Assembly: GCA_025351065.1 (NCBI GenBank) | Contig: JANXWQ010000440.1 | Location: forward strand, 1 to 5,200 | DNA: 5,200 bases | DNA from: Chthoniobacter sp. | GTDB lineage: Bacteria > Verrucomicrobiota > Verrucomicrobiia > Chthoniobacterales > Chthoniobacteraceae | Direction of reading: 5' to 3' | In this document: positions 1-5,200 of the stretch, one piece after another | Layout: every line of letters starts with the position of its first letter | Numbering within the stretch: position 1 is the stretch's first letter | Translations under genes and position numbers: made by a program | Notes under the pieces: generated by a model | What the model saw: the letters and a program-made list of their open reading frames with translations, nothing else | What the model was told of the DNA's origin: nothing | Databases searched by the model: none

Positions 1-1509
1 CCAAAAAGGCTGCGGCTTGTCCGCCAGGACGCGCACCGCTGGACGCTCCGCGCGCACGTCGGAGTGCGTGTAGAAAATGATTCCTCGCGCGAGGAATTTT
101 CCCGTAAGCATCGGCTCATCGCCGCGGCGCTCACGCATCAGCACCTGGGCGATAGGCTTCGCCGAACTCTCCGCCTCGACCGCGGGCAGCGCGACAGTCA
201 GCGCGCCGACGAGCAGCCCGAGGCTCGCGGTGGAACTGGCGAGAAGCCATTCGGTGAGATTTTTCCGCCGCAAAAATACGAGGCTCACCGCGAGTCCCGC
301 GAAGACGAGCAGCACCGGCACGTCGAAGGGGCGCAACATTTTCGTCAATGAAGCGATTTTTCCGACGAACCAGCCGGACGACCCTGCGGGCACCACTTCG
401 AAGAACGCCAGCACGGCTAAAAATCCGACCACCGTGCATTGAAAAAAAGCGAAGCCCATAACCATCCGCCGCTCGCCTACGCTCGCAAAGCCGTGCTCCA
501 GCAGCTCATCGAGCGTGCGCCCGACGAGCACAGCGAGCGGCACGAAAAGGTAGAACGCGTACGAGGGCAGCTTCGATTGCGCGGCAGTGAGAAAGACGAG
601 GCTGGTGAGCAGCCAGCACCATTGGAAAAACACCGCCTCATCCGCACGCAACCGGCCCCACGCGCGCCGCACGGTGAGCGCCACGGCGGGCATCCACGGC
701 AGCGAGGCGAGCAGGAGCAGCCCGGCGTAATACCAGACGTGGTTGTTTGACGGATGCTCCGCCACGAACATGCGTCGTAAATTGTCGCGGATGAAAAACT
801 CCTCCCAAAACGGCTTCGCGTGCCAGGCGAACATCGCGCCATACCACGGCACGACGATGACGGCATACGCGACGACGCCCCACCAGAATCCGCGTCCGCG
901 AAAAAGCAGCGGGCGCTTTGTGCCGAGCGAAAAGACGACCGTCGCGAGGACCGTGACGATGGAACCGAGCGGCCCTTTCGTCAGCACCGCCAGCCCTGCG
1001 AAGACGAGATGCCAGAACATCCAGCGGTCGCGCCGCTCGGGCTCGCGCACCGCGAACCAGTAGCAAAAAAGCGCCGCCGCGAGGAACGCCGCGAGCGGGA
1101 CATCCGTCAGCATCAGCCGCGACATGACACAAAACTCCACACCCGTCGCCAGCACCAACGCCGCGAGAAAGCCCGTGCGCGCATTCCACACCCGCGCGCC
1201 GAAAGCCCACACCAGGAGCACGAGCGCCGTCGCGAAAAGCGCCGTCGGCATCCGCCCCGCGAATTCCGTTTCGCCCAGCGCCTGGAACGAACCGGCGACG
1301 AGCCAGTAGTAAAGAATCGGCTTTTCAAACTGCGGTGCGCCGTAAATCTGCGGCGTCATCCAGTCGCCCGACTGCACCATCTCGCGCGCCGTTTGCGCGT
1401 AGAAAGGCTCGTCTGGATCAATCAATCCGAGCGTTCCCAACCGCCACCAAAACGCGACGAAACACACGGCGAGCAGAACGGCAAAATCGATCTTACGGCT
1501 GGAAAACAC
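1..1509 (-). CDS. ArnT/PMT-like polyprenyl-phosphate glycosyltransferase, GT39/GT83 type (C-terminus cut by window edge)
   Basis: An integral membrane glycosyltransferase. Family members transfer a sugar from a polyprenyl-phosphate donor to lipid, glycan or protein on the outer face of the cytoplasmic membrane; the acceptor here is unknown. The minus-strand frame is open from a TAA at 1609-1611 to the window edge, giving 503 visible residues, close to the usual length of roughly 500-560. Family signatures read in order: a first hydrophobic helix (about residues 9-22); the acidic loop motif DPDEPFYAQTARE (31-43); FEKPILYYW (61-69); RLMLTDVP (131-138, second conserved acidic site); LTKGP (176-180); PWY (221-223); a conserved-type loop with N243, R245, R246 and H252 ahead of WYY (259-261); and SKLPSY (312-317). 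Many further hydrophobic segments follow. I chose GTG at 1509 because the frame has no ATG upstream of the motifs and this codon sits just before the first helix; GGACGG/GGTGG just upstream is a weak ribosome site. The gene lies beyond the RRM terminator, so it probably has its own promoter. The family is clear, the substrate is not. Confidence 0.9.
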   Translation of the reverse strand, partial: MFSSRKIDFAVLLAVCFVAFWWRLGTLGLIDPDEPFYAQTAREMVQSGDWMTPQIYGAPQFEKPILYYWLVAGSFQALGETEFAGRMPTALFATALVLLVWAFGARVWNARTGFLAALVLATGVEFCVMSRLMLTDVPLAAFLAAALFCYWFAVREPERRDRWMFWHLVFAGLAVLTKGPLGSIVTVLATVVFSLGTKRPLLFRGRGFWWGVVAYAVIVVPWYGAMFAWHAKPFWEEFFIRDNLRRMFVAEHPSNNHVWYYAGLLLLASLPWMPAVALTVRRAWGRLRADEAVFFQWCWLLTSLVFLTAAQSKLPSYAFYLFVPLAVLVGRTLDELLEHGFASVGERRMVMGFAFFQCTVVGFLAVLAFFEVVPAGSSGWFVGKIASLTKMLRPFDVPVLLVFAGLAVSLVFLRRKNLTEWLLASSTASLGLLVGALTVALPAVEAESSAKPIAQVLMRERRGDEPMLTGKFLARGIIFYTHSDVRAERPAVRVLADKPQPFW

Positions 1510-1562
1510 GCGCCACCGTCCGCAATCGCTCCGAGAGCGGCAAACAAAATTGGCGCACCCAC

Positions 1563-1600
1563 AAAAAGCAAAACGCCCCGGCCTTTCGACCGGGGCGTTT
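1563..1600 (-). terminator. Rho-independent terminator of the RRM gene
   Basis: A perfect 11-bp stem (AAACGCCCCGG at 1571-1581 with CCGGGGCGTTT at 1590-1600) encloses an 8-base loop. Read on the minus strand it is followed by TTTTGCTTTTTG, the T-rich tail of an intrinsic terminator. On the plus strand no T-run follows, so it is directional. It begins 27 bases after the RRM stop codon and lies about 50 bases upstream of the GTG start of the glycosyltransferase, so it should largely insulate the two genes. Confidence 0.92.
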
Positions 1601-1627
1601 GCGAGTAGTTATTCCTGCGAGAGACGC

Positions 1628-1969
1628 TTAGTAGCGCTTCTGGTAGCCGCCGCGCTCGCCGCCGGCGCCGCCGCCACCGCCGAAGGACTTGCGGGGTCCG
1701 CCGCCGCCGGGAGGACGGTCTTCGCGCGGACGCGCTTCATTGACGGTCAGCGCGCGGTTCTGGAAATTCTGGCCGTGGAACTGCGAGATGGCCTTCTGGG
1801 CCTCTTCGGCGCTCGACATGGTGACAAAGGCGAAGCCGCGGGACTTACCGGTGAATTTATCCTGCATGAGGGCGGCCTCGGTGACGGTGCCGCATTGGGC
1901 GAAGTGATCCTGAAGATCCATTTCGGTGGTATCGAAGGAAAGATTCCCGACGTAGAGTTTGGTGGACAT
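1628..1969 (-). CDS. Stand-alone RRM-domain RNA-binding protein with glycine-rich tail
   Basis: A cytoplasmic single-strand RNA-binding protein of 113 residues, built like cyanobacterial Rbp proteins and eukaryotic glycine-rich RNA-binding proteins. One RRM fills about residues 3-80. RNP2 is LYVGNL (5-10) and RNP1 is RGFAFVTM (44-51), with the aromatic residues Y6, F46 and F48 at the RNA-stacking positions. From about residue 81 the tail becomes basic, proline- and glycine-rich (PPGGGGPRKSFGGGGG), ending in QKRY; such tails are normally disordered. The ATG at 1969 gives the canonical MSTKLYVGNL start. Upstream of it I see only an A-rich stretch and no Shine-Dalgarno match. The gene is monocistronic, closed by the terminator at about 1563-1600, with a long upstream region that could hold a leader. 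In cyanobacteria such genes are often cold-induced, but nothing here proves that. The family is certain; the RNA targets cannot be predicted. Confidence 0.97.
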   Translation of the reverse strand: MSTKLYVGNLSFDTTEMDLQDHFAQCGTVTEAALMQDKFTGKSRGFAFVTMSSAEEAQKAISQFHGQNFQNRALTVNEARPREDRPPGGGGPRKSFGGGGGAGGERGGYQKRY

Positions 1970-2140
1970 GATGGTTTTGTTTTCTAATTAGCAACTGCGG
2001 AGCAAACGATGGCGGTTTCCGGTAATCGGATCTCAAACGGCCACTGAAGTCTGCGGAAATGAATCCACGGAAACGAAACAACTGGCAATCTCCCTACCCT
2101 TATGGGCTCTAACGGTGCGGCGCGGACTAGGGCAGGCATC

Positions 2141-2149
2141 GGGGGGGGG
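2141..2149 (+). repeat. Homopolymer tract of nine G
   Basis: Nine consecutive G residues lie in the divergent intergenic region, 171 bases upstream of the RRM start codon and 203 bases upstream of the CoA-binding start codon. It is the longest homopolymer I see in the window. Runs of this length are prone to slipped-strand length change and to sequencing error. It lies outside any predicted gene, so a change in length would alter spacing rather than a reading frame. Confidence 0.85.
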
Positions 2150-2176
2150 CGCAAGGGTTATTTTGCAGGAGAGGGA

Positions 2177-2310
2177 AAATCCGAAACAAATCCGAAGGAA
2201 TGGAAACAGAAAAGCGGAAGGAGGCCCGCCTCTTTTCTTTGCTACTTTCACGCCTGTGGATTTTGTTTCGGATTTCGTGCTTCGGCTTTCGGATTTTCAA
2301 TTCGTGCTTC
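2177..2310. repeat. TTTCGGATTT-type intergenic repeat with imperfect inverted-repeat hairpin
   Basis: An outer inverted repeat pairs AAATCCGAAACAAA (2177-2190) with TTTGTTTCGGATTT (2262-2275). Both arms match perfectly over 14 bp, and allowing one bulged base adds three more pairs (TCC at 2191-2193 with GGA at 2258-2260). Nested inside are AGAAAAG (2208-2214) with CTTTTCT (2232-2238) and a GAGG-CCCG-CCTC core (2221-2232). To the right are short direct repeats: TTTCGGATTT at 2266-2275 and 2287-2296, and TTCGTGCTTC at 2274-2283 and 2301-2310. The whole lies just upstream of the CoA-binding gene. It could be a dispersed non-autonomous repeat (REP/MITE-like), or, if transcribed, a leader hairpin. 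No T-run follows as in a simple terminator. Confidence 0.65.
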
Positions 2311-2352
2311 CCATCCTCCGCGCGCGGCCTTTAGAAAACCACGCACCACCAC

Positions 2353-2736
2353 ATGTCTGAACCCACTGTCGCAGTCCTCGGCGCTTCGCAAGACCGGCGC
2401 AAATACGGGAACAAGGCGGTGCGTGCGTATCGCGAATGCGGGCTGGTGGTGCTGCCGGTGAATCCGCGGGAGGCAACCATCGAGGGACTGGCGGCGTATC
2501 CGAGTCTCGAAGCGATCGACGGGCTGCTCGACTATGTGAGCGTGTATCTGCCGCCAGCGGTGGGCATCAGACTGCTCCCGGCCATCGCCGCGAAACAGCC
2601 GCGCGAAGTGTGGCTGAATCCCGGCTCCGAGAGCGACGAACTGCTCGACGCGGCGGCGGATTTGCACCTGCGCACCATCGTCGCCTGCTCCATCGTGGCG
2701 CTCGGGCGCAGTCCGGGCGAGTTTCCCGACGCCTGA
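2353..2736 (+). CDS. CoA-binding domain protein (CoA_binding_2 / YccU-like)
   Basis: A small cytoplasmic Rossmann-fold protein of 127 residues, related to the CoA-binding N-terminal domain of the succinyl-CoA synthetase alpha chain. Proteins of this family bind CoA or acyl-CoA, but their physiological role is largely unknown. Visible hallmarks are VAVLGAS (6-12) with the following RRKYGNKAVRAY (15-26), PVNP (35-38) after the second strand, YLPP (65-68), the VWLNPGSES segment (86-94) matching the usual VWxQPGxE region, and a late ACSIVALG stretch close to residues 112-119. The length is normal or slightly short (family about 130-145), and the domain looks complete. The ATG at 2353 places the first beta strand at the expected distance; no ribosome-binding site is evident. 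The stop lies only 15 bases before sdhC, so the gene is probably the first of the sdh operon. It is not a ligase, because it lacks the catalytic parts of succinyl-CoA synthetase. Confidence 0.93.
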   Translation: MSEPTVAVLGASQDRRKYGNKAVRAYRECGLVVLPVNPREATIEGLAAYPSLEAIDGLLDYVSVYLPPAVGIRLLPAIAAKQPREVWLNPGSESDELLDAAADLHLRTIVACSIVALGRSPGEFPDA

Positions 2737-2751
2737 CCTTTTTCCAAAATA

Positions 2752-3429
2752 GTGAATTCTATCGCCTCGTTTCTCTCCTCCTCCATCGGTCGAAAATGGA
2801 TCGTCGCCCTGACGGGGCTGGCCCTGTTCGGCTTTGTCGTCGGACACCTCGTGGGCAATCTGCAAATCTTCCTCGGGCCGGAGCCGCTGAACCGCTACGG
2901 AGCCTTCTTGCAAGGGCTCGGCGAACTGCTGTGGGCCATCCGTCTCGCGCTTCTCGTGATGCTGATCCTGCACGTCTTTTACACCATCCAGCTCCGTCTG
3001 GAAAACCGCCGCGCCCGCCCCACCGGTTACGCGGTGACCCAGCGCCGCGCGGCCACATTCCCCGCCCGGATGATGGCGCTGAGCGGGCTCACGGTGCTGT
3101 GCTTCATCATCTTTCATCTGCTGCATTTCACAGCGCAGAAAATCGACCCAACCTTTCTGCACATGCACGACACCCTGGGGCGGCATGATGTTTACGGAAT
3201 GATGGTGAAGGGCTTTCAAAACAAGGCGGCGTCGGCTTTCTACATCCTCGGCGTGGGCCTGCTGGCCATGCACCTGAACCACGGCATCGGCAGCCTTTTC
3301 CAAACCCTCGGGCTCAACAGCGCGAAACTGCGCCCGCTGTGGGAAAAAGGCGGCGCGGCCTTCGCGTGGCTCATCTTTCTCGGCTACGCCTCCATCCCTG
3401 TCGCCGTCCTAACCGGAGTTGTGAAATAA
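2752..3429 (+). CDS. sdhC: Succinate dehydrogenase cytochrome b558 subunit
   Basis: The membrane anchor of succinate:quinone oxidoreductase (complex II), which carries electrons from the iron-sulphur subunit to quinone through bound haem b. The 225-residue protein fits the single-anchor, five-helix, di-haem family of Bacillus subtilis, Bacteroidetes and relatives. Helices are visible at about residues 17-36, 60-80, 108-127, 159-178 and 202-222. The likely haem ligands are H32 (in GFVVGHLVGN), H74, one of H122/H125 (FHLLHF) and one of H174/H177 (HLNHG). The H32-H74 spacing of 42 equals the spacing of the first two ligands in B. subtilis (H28, H70, from memory). Such enzymes usually use menaquinone. 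GTG at 2752 is the first usable start after an in-frame stop at 2734 and yields the family-typical SSIGRKWIVALTGLALFGF start; no Shine-Dalgarno is seen, only a T-rich/A-rich stretch. The TAA stop shares one base with the sdhA ATG, indicating translational coupling. Confidence 0.97.
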   Translation: MNSIASFLSSSIGRKWIVALTGLALFGFVVGHLVGNLQIFLGPEPLNRYGAFLQGLGELLWAIRLALLVMLILHVFYTIQLRLENRRARPTGYAVTQRRAATFPARMMALSGLTVLCFIIFHLLHFTAQKIDPTFLHMHDTLGRHDVYGMMVKGFQNKAASAFYILGVGLLAMHLNHGIGSLFQTLGLNSAKLRPLWEKGGAAFAWLIFLGYASIPVAVLTGVVK

Positions 3430-5200
3430 TGAGTGTCGTTCTTGATTCCAAAATCCCCGCCGGGCCGCTTGCGCAGAAATGGGAGGCGCACAAGTTCAAC
3501 TCGAAGCTCATCAATCCCGCGAACCGGCGGAAGTACGAGATCATCGTGGTCGGCAGCGGGCTCGCGGGCGCGAGCGCGGCGGCTTCGCTCGGCGAGATGG
3601 GCTACAAAGTGAAGTGCTTTTGCTACCAGGATTCGCCGCGACGCGCGCACTCGATTGCCGCGCAAGGCGGGATCAATGCGGCGAAGAATTACCAGAATGA
3701 CGGCGACTCGGTGCAGCGGCTTTTCTACGACACGATCAAGGGCGGGGACTTCCGCTCGCGCGAGGCGAATGTGTACCGGCTCGCGGAAGTGAGTGCGGCG
3801 ATCATTGATCAATGCGTGGCGCAGGGCGTGCCGTTCGCGCGCGAGTACGGCGGGCTGCTGGCAAATCGCTCGTTCGGCGGCGCGCAGGTGTCGCGGACAT
3901 TTTACGCCCGCGGTCAGACCGGGCAGCAGCTTTTGCTCGGCGCGTACTCCGCGCTCAATCGGCAGATCGCGGAGAAGACCGTGGAGATGTTTCCCCGCAC
4001 CGAAATGCTCGACGTGGTGCTCGTGGACGGGCACGCGAAAGGCATCGTCGTCCGCGACATGGTCACCGGCGCGATCACCTCGCACGCCGCCGACGCCGTG
4101 CTGCTCTGCACCGGCGGCTACGGGAACGTCTTCTACCTCTCGACCAACGCCAAAGGCTGCAACGTCACCGCATCCTGGCGCGCCTACAAGCGCGGCGCGC
4201 TCTTTGCCAATCCCTGCTACACGCAAATCCACCCGACGTGCATCCCCGTGGCCGGCGAATACCAGTCGAAGCTCACGCTCATGTCCGAATCGCTCCGCAA
4301 CGACGGGCGCGTCTGGGTGCCCAAAAAGAAAGGCGACAACCGCAAGCCGCACGAAATTCCCGAGGCCGAGCGCGACTACTATCTCGAGCGCAAGTACCCC
4401 AGCTTCGGCAACCTCGCCCCGCGCGACATTTCCTCCCGCTCCGCGAAAGAAGCGTGCGACGACGGCCGGGGTGTCGGCCCCGGCGGGCTCGGCGTGTATC
4501 TGGATTTCGCGGACTCCATCAAACGCCTCAGCGAGGCCACCGTCCGCGAGCGCTACGGCAATCTTTTCGACATGTATCACCAGATCACCGGTGAGAACGC
4601 CTACCAGCAGCCCATGCGCATTTACCCCGCCGTGCATTACACGATGGGCGGCCTGTGGGTGGACTATGATTTGATGTCCAACATCCCCGGCCTCTTCGTG
4701 CTCGGCGAAGCCAACTTCTCCGACCACGGCGCAAACCGCCTCGGTGCCAGCGCGCTCATGCAGGGCTTGGCCGACGGCTACTTCGTGCTCCCCTACACCA
4801 TCGGCAACTACCTCGCCCCGCAGATCGGCAAACGGCCCACAACCGACCGCGAAGAGTTCAAGAAAACCGAAGCCGAAGTCCGCGCCCGCACCAGCCGCCT
4901 GCTCGGCATCAAAGGCAAGCGCACCGTCGATCACTTTCACCGCGAACTCGGCCGCATCATGTGGGACTACTGCGGCATGGCCCGCACCGAGCGCAGCCTC
5001 CAGCGCGCGCTCGCGCAAATCCCGCCGCTGCGCGAGGAGTTTTGGAAAAACGTCAACGTCCCCGGCGAAGGCGAAGCGCTCAACGTGTCGCTCGAAAAAG
5101 CCGGCCGCGTCGCCGACTTCCTCGAGTTCGGCGAACTCCTCTGCCTCGACGCCTTCGAGCGCCGCGAAAGCTGCGGCGGCCATTTCCGCGAGGAATATCA
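3429..5200 (+). CDS. sdhA: Succinate dehydrogenase/fumarate reductase flavoprotein subunit (3' end cut by window edge)
   Basis: The catalytic FAD subunit of complex II; it oxidises succinate to fumarate on the cytoplasmic side and passes electrons to SdhB. There are 590 complete codons, ending mid-codon; family members of this type run to about 640 residues, so only the end is missing. The dinucleotide-binding motif is GSGLAG (42-47). HSIAAQGG (74-81) holds H74, the expected covalent FAD attachment site. Active-site candidates are H268 (HPT), R290 (in SESLRNDGR) and H403 (HYTMGG). The FAD-contact region includes E427 (VLGEAN) and GANRLGASAL with R437. A Fum_red_C-type helical domain starts near 500 (DHFHRELGRIMWDYCGMARTE). 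The N-terminal extension (PLAQKWEAHKFNSKLINPANRR) is typical of the non-proteobacterial long form, matching the SdhC type. The ATG overlaps the sdhC stop by one base, and sdhB should follow. Codon choice changes part-way along (see findings). A 599-codon antisense open frame across it is a composition artefact. Confidence 0.98.
   Translation, partial: MSVVLDSKIPAGPLAQKWEAHKFNSKLINPANRRKYEIIVVGSGLAGASAAASLGEMGYKVKCFCYQDSPRRAHSIAAQGGINAAKNYQNDGDSVQRLFYDTIKGGDFRSREANVYRLAEVSAAIIDQCVAQGVPFAREYGGLLANRSFGGAQVSRTFYARGQTGQQLLLGAYSALNRQIAEKTVEMFPRTEMLDVVLVDGHAKGIVVRDMVTGAITSHAADAVLLCTGGYGNVFYLSTNAKGCNVTASWRAYKRGALFANPCYTQIHPTCIPVAGEYQSKLTLMSESLRNDGRVWVPKKKGDNRKPHEIPEAERDYYLERKYPSFGNLAPRDISSRSAKEACDDGRGVGPGGLGVYLDFADSIKRLSEATVRERYGNLFDMYHQITGENAYQQPMRIYPAVHYTMGGLWVDYDLMSNIPGLFVLGEANFSDHGANRLGASALMQGLADGYFVLPYTIGNYLAPQIGKRPTTDREEFKKTEAEVRARTSRLLGIKGKRTVDHFHRELGRIMWDYCGMARTERSLQRALAQIPPLREEFWKNVNVPGEGEALNVSLEKAGRVADFLEFGELLCLDAFERRESCGGHFREEY

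Larger units (their letters stand above)
1970..2352. promoter_or_regulatory. Divergent intergenic region between the RRM gene and the CoA-binding/sdh operon
   Basis: These 383 bases separate the two divergent ATG codons, so promoters for both the RRM gene and the CoA-binding-sdhC-sdhA operon are expected here. I see no convincing sigma-70 -35/-10 pair on either strand and no Shine-Dalgarno sequence before either ATG. I find no plausible coding region; the open frames that cross it lack recognisable domains. From left to right it contains an AT-rich stretch next to the RRM start (about 1971-1990), a unique-looking stretch (about 1990-2135), nine consecutive G (2141-2149), and the hairpin-forming repeat region (2177-2310). 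The stretch nearest the RRM gene could form a transcribed 5' leader. Confidence 0.6.

Noticed and set aside
820..1608. A 262-codon plus-strand open frame opposite the glycosyltransferase
   Set aside because: It is Arg/Pro/His-rich, has no domain, and is antisense to a frame with clear GT39-type motifs; the other short frames in 1-1550 were rejected for the same reason.
2045..2075. Possible sigma-70 promoter for the RRM gene on the minus strand (TTGCCA-like -35)
   Set aside because: The hexamer at the right spacing matches the -10 consensus at only two of six positions, which is not enough to call.
2082..2097. Minus-strand GTAGGGAGATTGCCAG resembles the 3' end of bacterial 5S rRNA
   Set aside because: Only this short stretch matches. 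The conserved interior and the pairing 5' end of 5S rRNA are not recognisable in the preceding 120 bases, so I treat it as chance. A covariance-model scan for 5S rRNA over 1970-2250 would settle it.
3130..3200. His-rich segment in SdhC between the third and fourth helices (H137, H139, H145) as a possible metal site
   Set aside because: A longer loop here, following the FHLLHF motif, is in my recollection usual for this SdhC family, so I do not treat it as a new feature.
2248..3303. A 351-codon minus-strand open frame across the CoA-binding gene and sdhC
   Set aside because: It covers two well-supported plus-strand genes and the repeat region, has a low-complexity His/Gln/Arg-rich composition, and shows no domain.
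3384..5183. A 599-codon open frame on the minus strand, antisense to sdhC/sdhA
   Set aside because: It is the mirror of the GC-rich sdhA frame, with an Ala/Val/Arg/Gly-rich sequence and no recognisable domain. The plus-strand frame carries every SdhA motif, so the antisense frame is a composition artefact.
1..5200. CRISPR array, insertion sequence, toxin-antitoxin or defence system
   Set aside because: I found no regularly spaced repeats, transposase or integrase motifs, or recognisable defence genes on either strand.

Overview
The window looks like chromosomal DNA from a GC-rich bacterium, most likely Verrucomicrobiota. This is an inference. It rests on the Bacillus/Bacteroidetes-type di-haem SdhC followed by a long-type SdhA, on a stand-alone bacterial RRM protein with a glycine-rich tail, on the weak use of Shine-Dalgarno sequences, and on an intergenic TTTCGGATTT-type repeat of a kind I associate with this phylum. 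Planctomycetota, Lentisphaerota or a related group cannot be excluded from sequence alone.

Layout: two transcription blocks diverge from a 383-base intergenic region (1970-2352). Reading leftwards on the minus strand are a small RRM RNA-binding protein (1628-1969), a strong intrinsic terminator behind it (about 1563-1600), and an ArnT-like membrane glycosyltransferase of the GT39/GT83 type. The glycosyltransferase starts with GTG at 1509 and runs off the left edge. Reading rightwards on the plus strand are a small CoA-binding-fold protein (2353-2736), sdhC (2752-3429, GTG start) and sdhA (3429 to beyond the right edge). The last three are packed tightly: 15 bases separate the CoA-binding gene from sdhC, and the sdhC stop overlaps the sdhA start by one base. 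They therefore look like one operon, with sdhB expected just past the right edge.

Functionally, sdhC-sdhA encodes the membrane cytochrome and the flavoprotein of succinate:quinone oxidoreductase (TCA cycle and respiratory complex II). The CoA-binding protein is related in fold to the N-terminal domain of the succinyl-CoA synthetase alpha chain, so its place in front of sdh may reflect a link to succinate/succinyl-CoA metabolism; this is unproven. The RRM protein is a housekeeping or stress RNA-binding protein. The glycosyltransferase probably transfers a sugar from a polyprenyl-phosphate carrier on the outer side of the cytoplasmic membrane.

The main irregularities are an approximately 130-base repeat with an imperfect hairpin and a run of nine G in the divergent intergenic region, and a sharp change in synonymous codon choice part-way through sdhA. 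I found no CRISPR array, transposase, tRNA, intact rRNA gene, defence system or clearly novel gene system. Most of the window is ordinary core metabolism.
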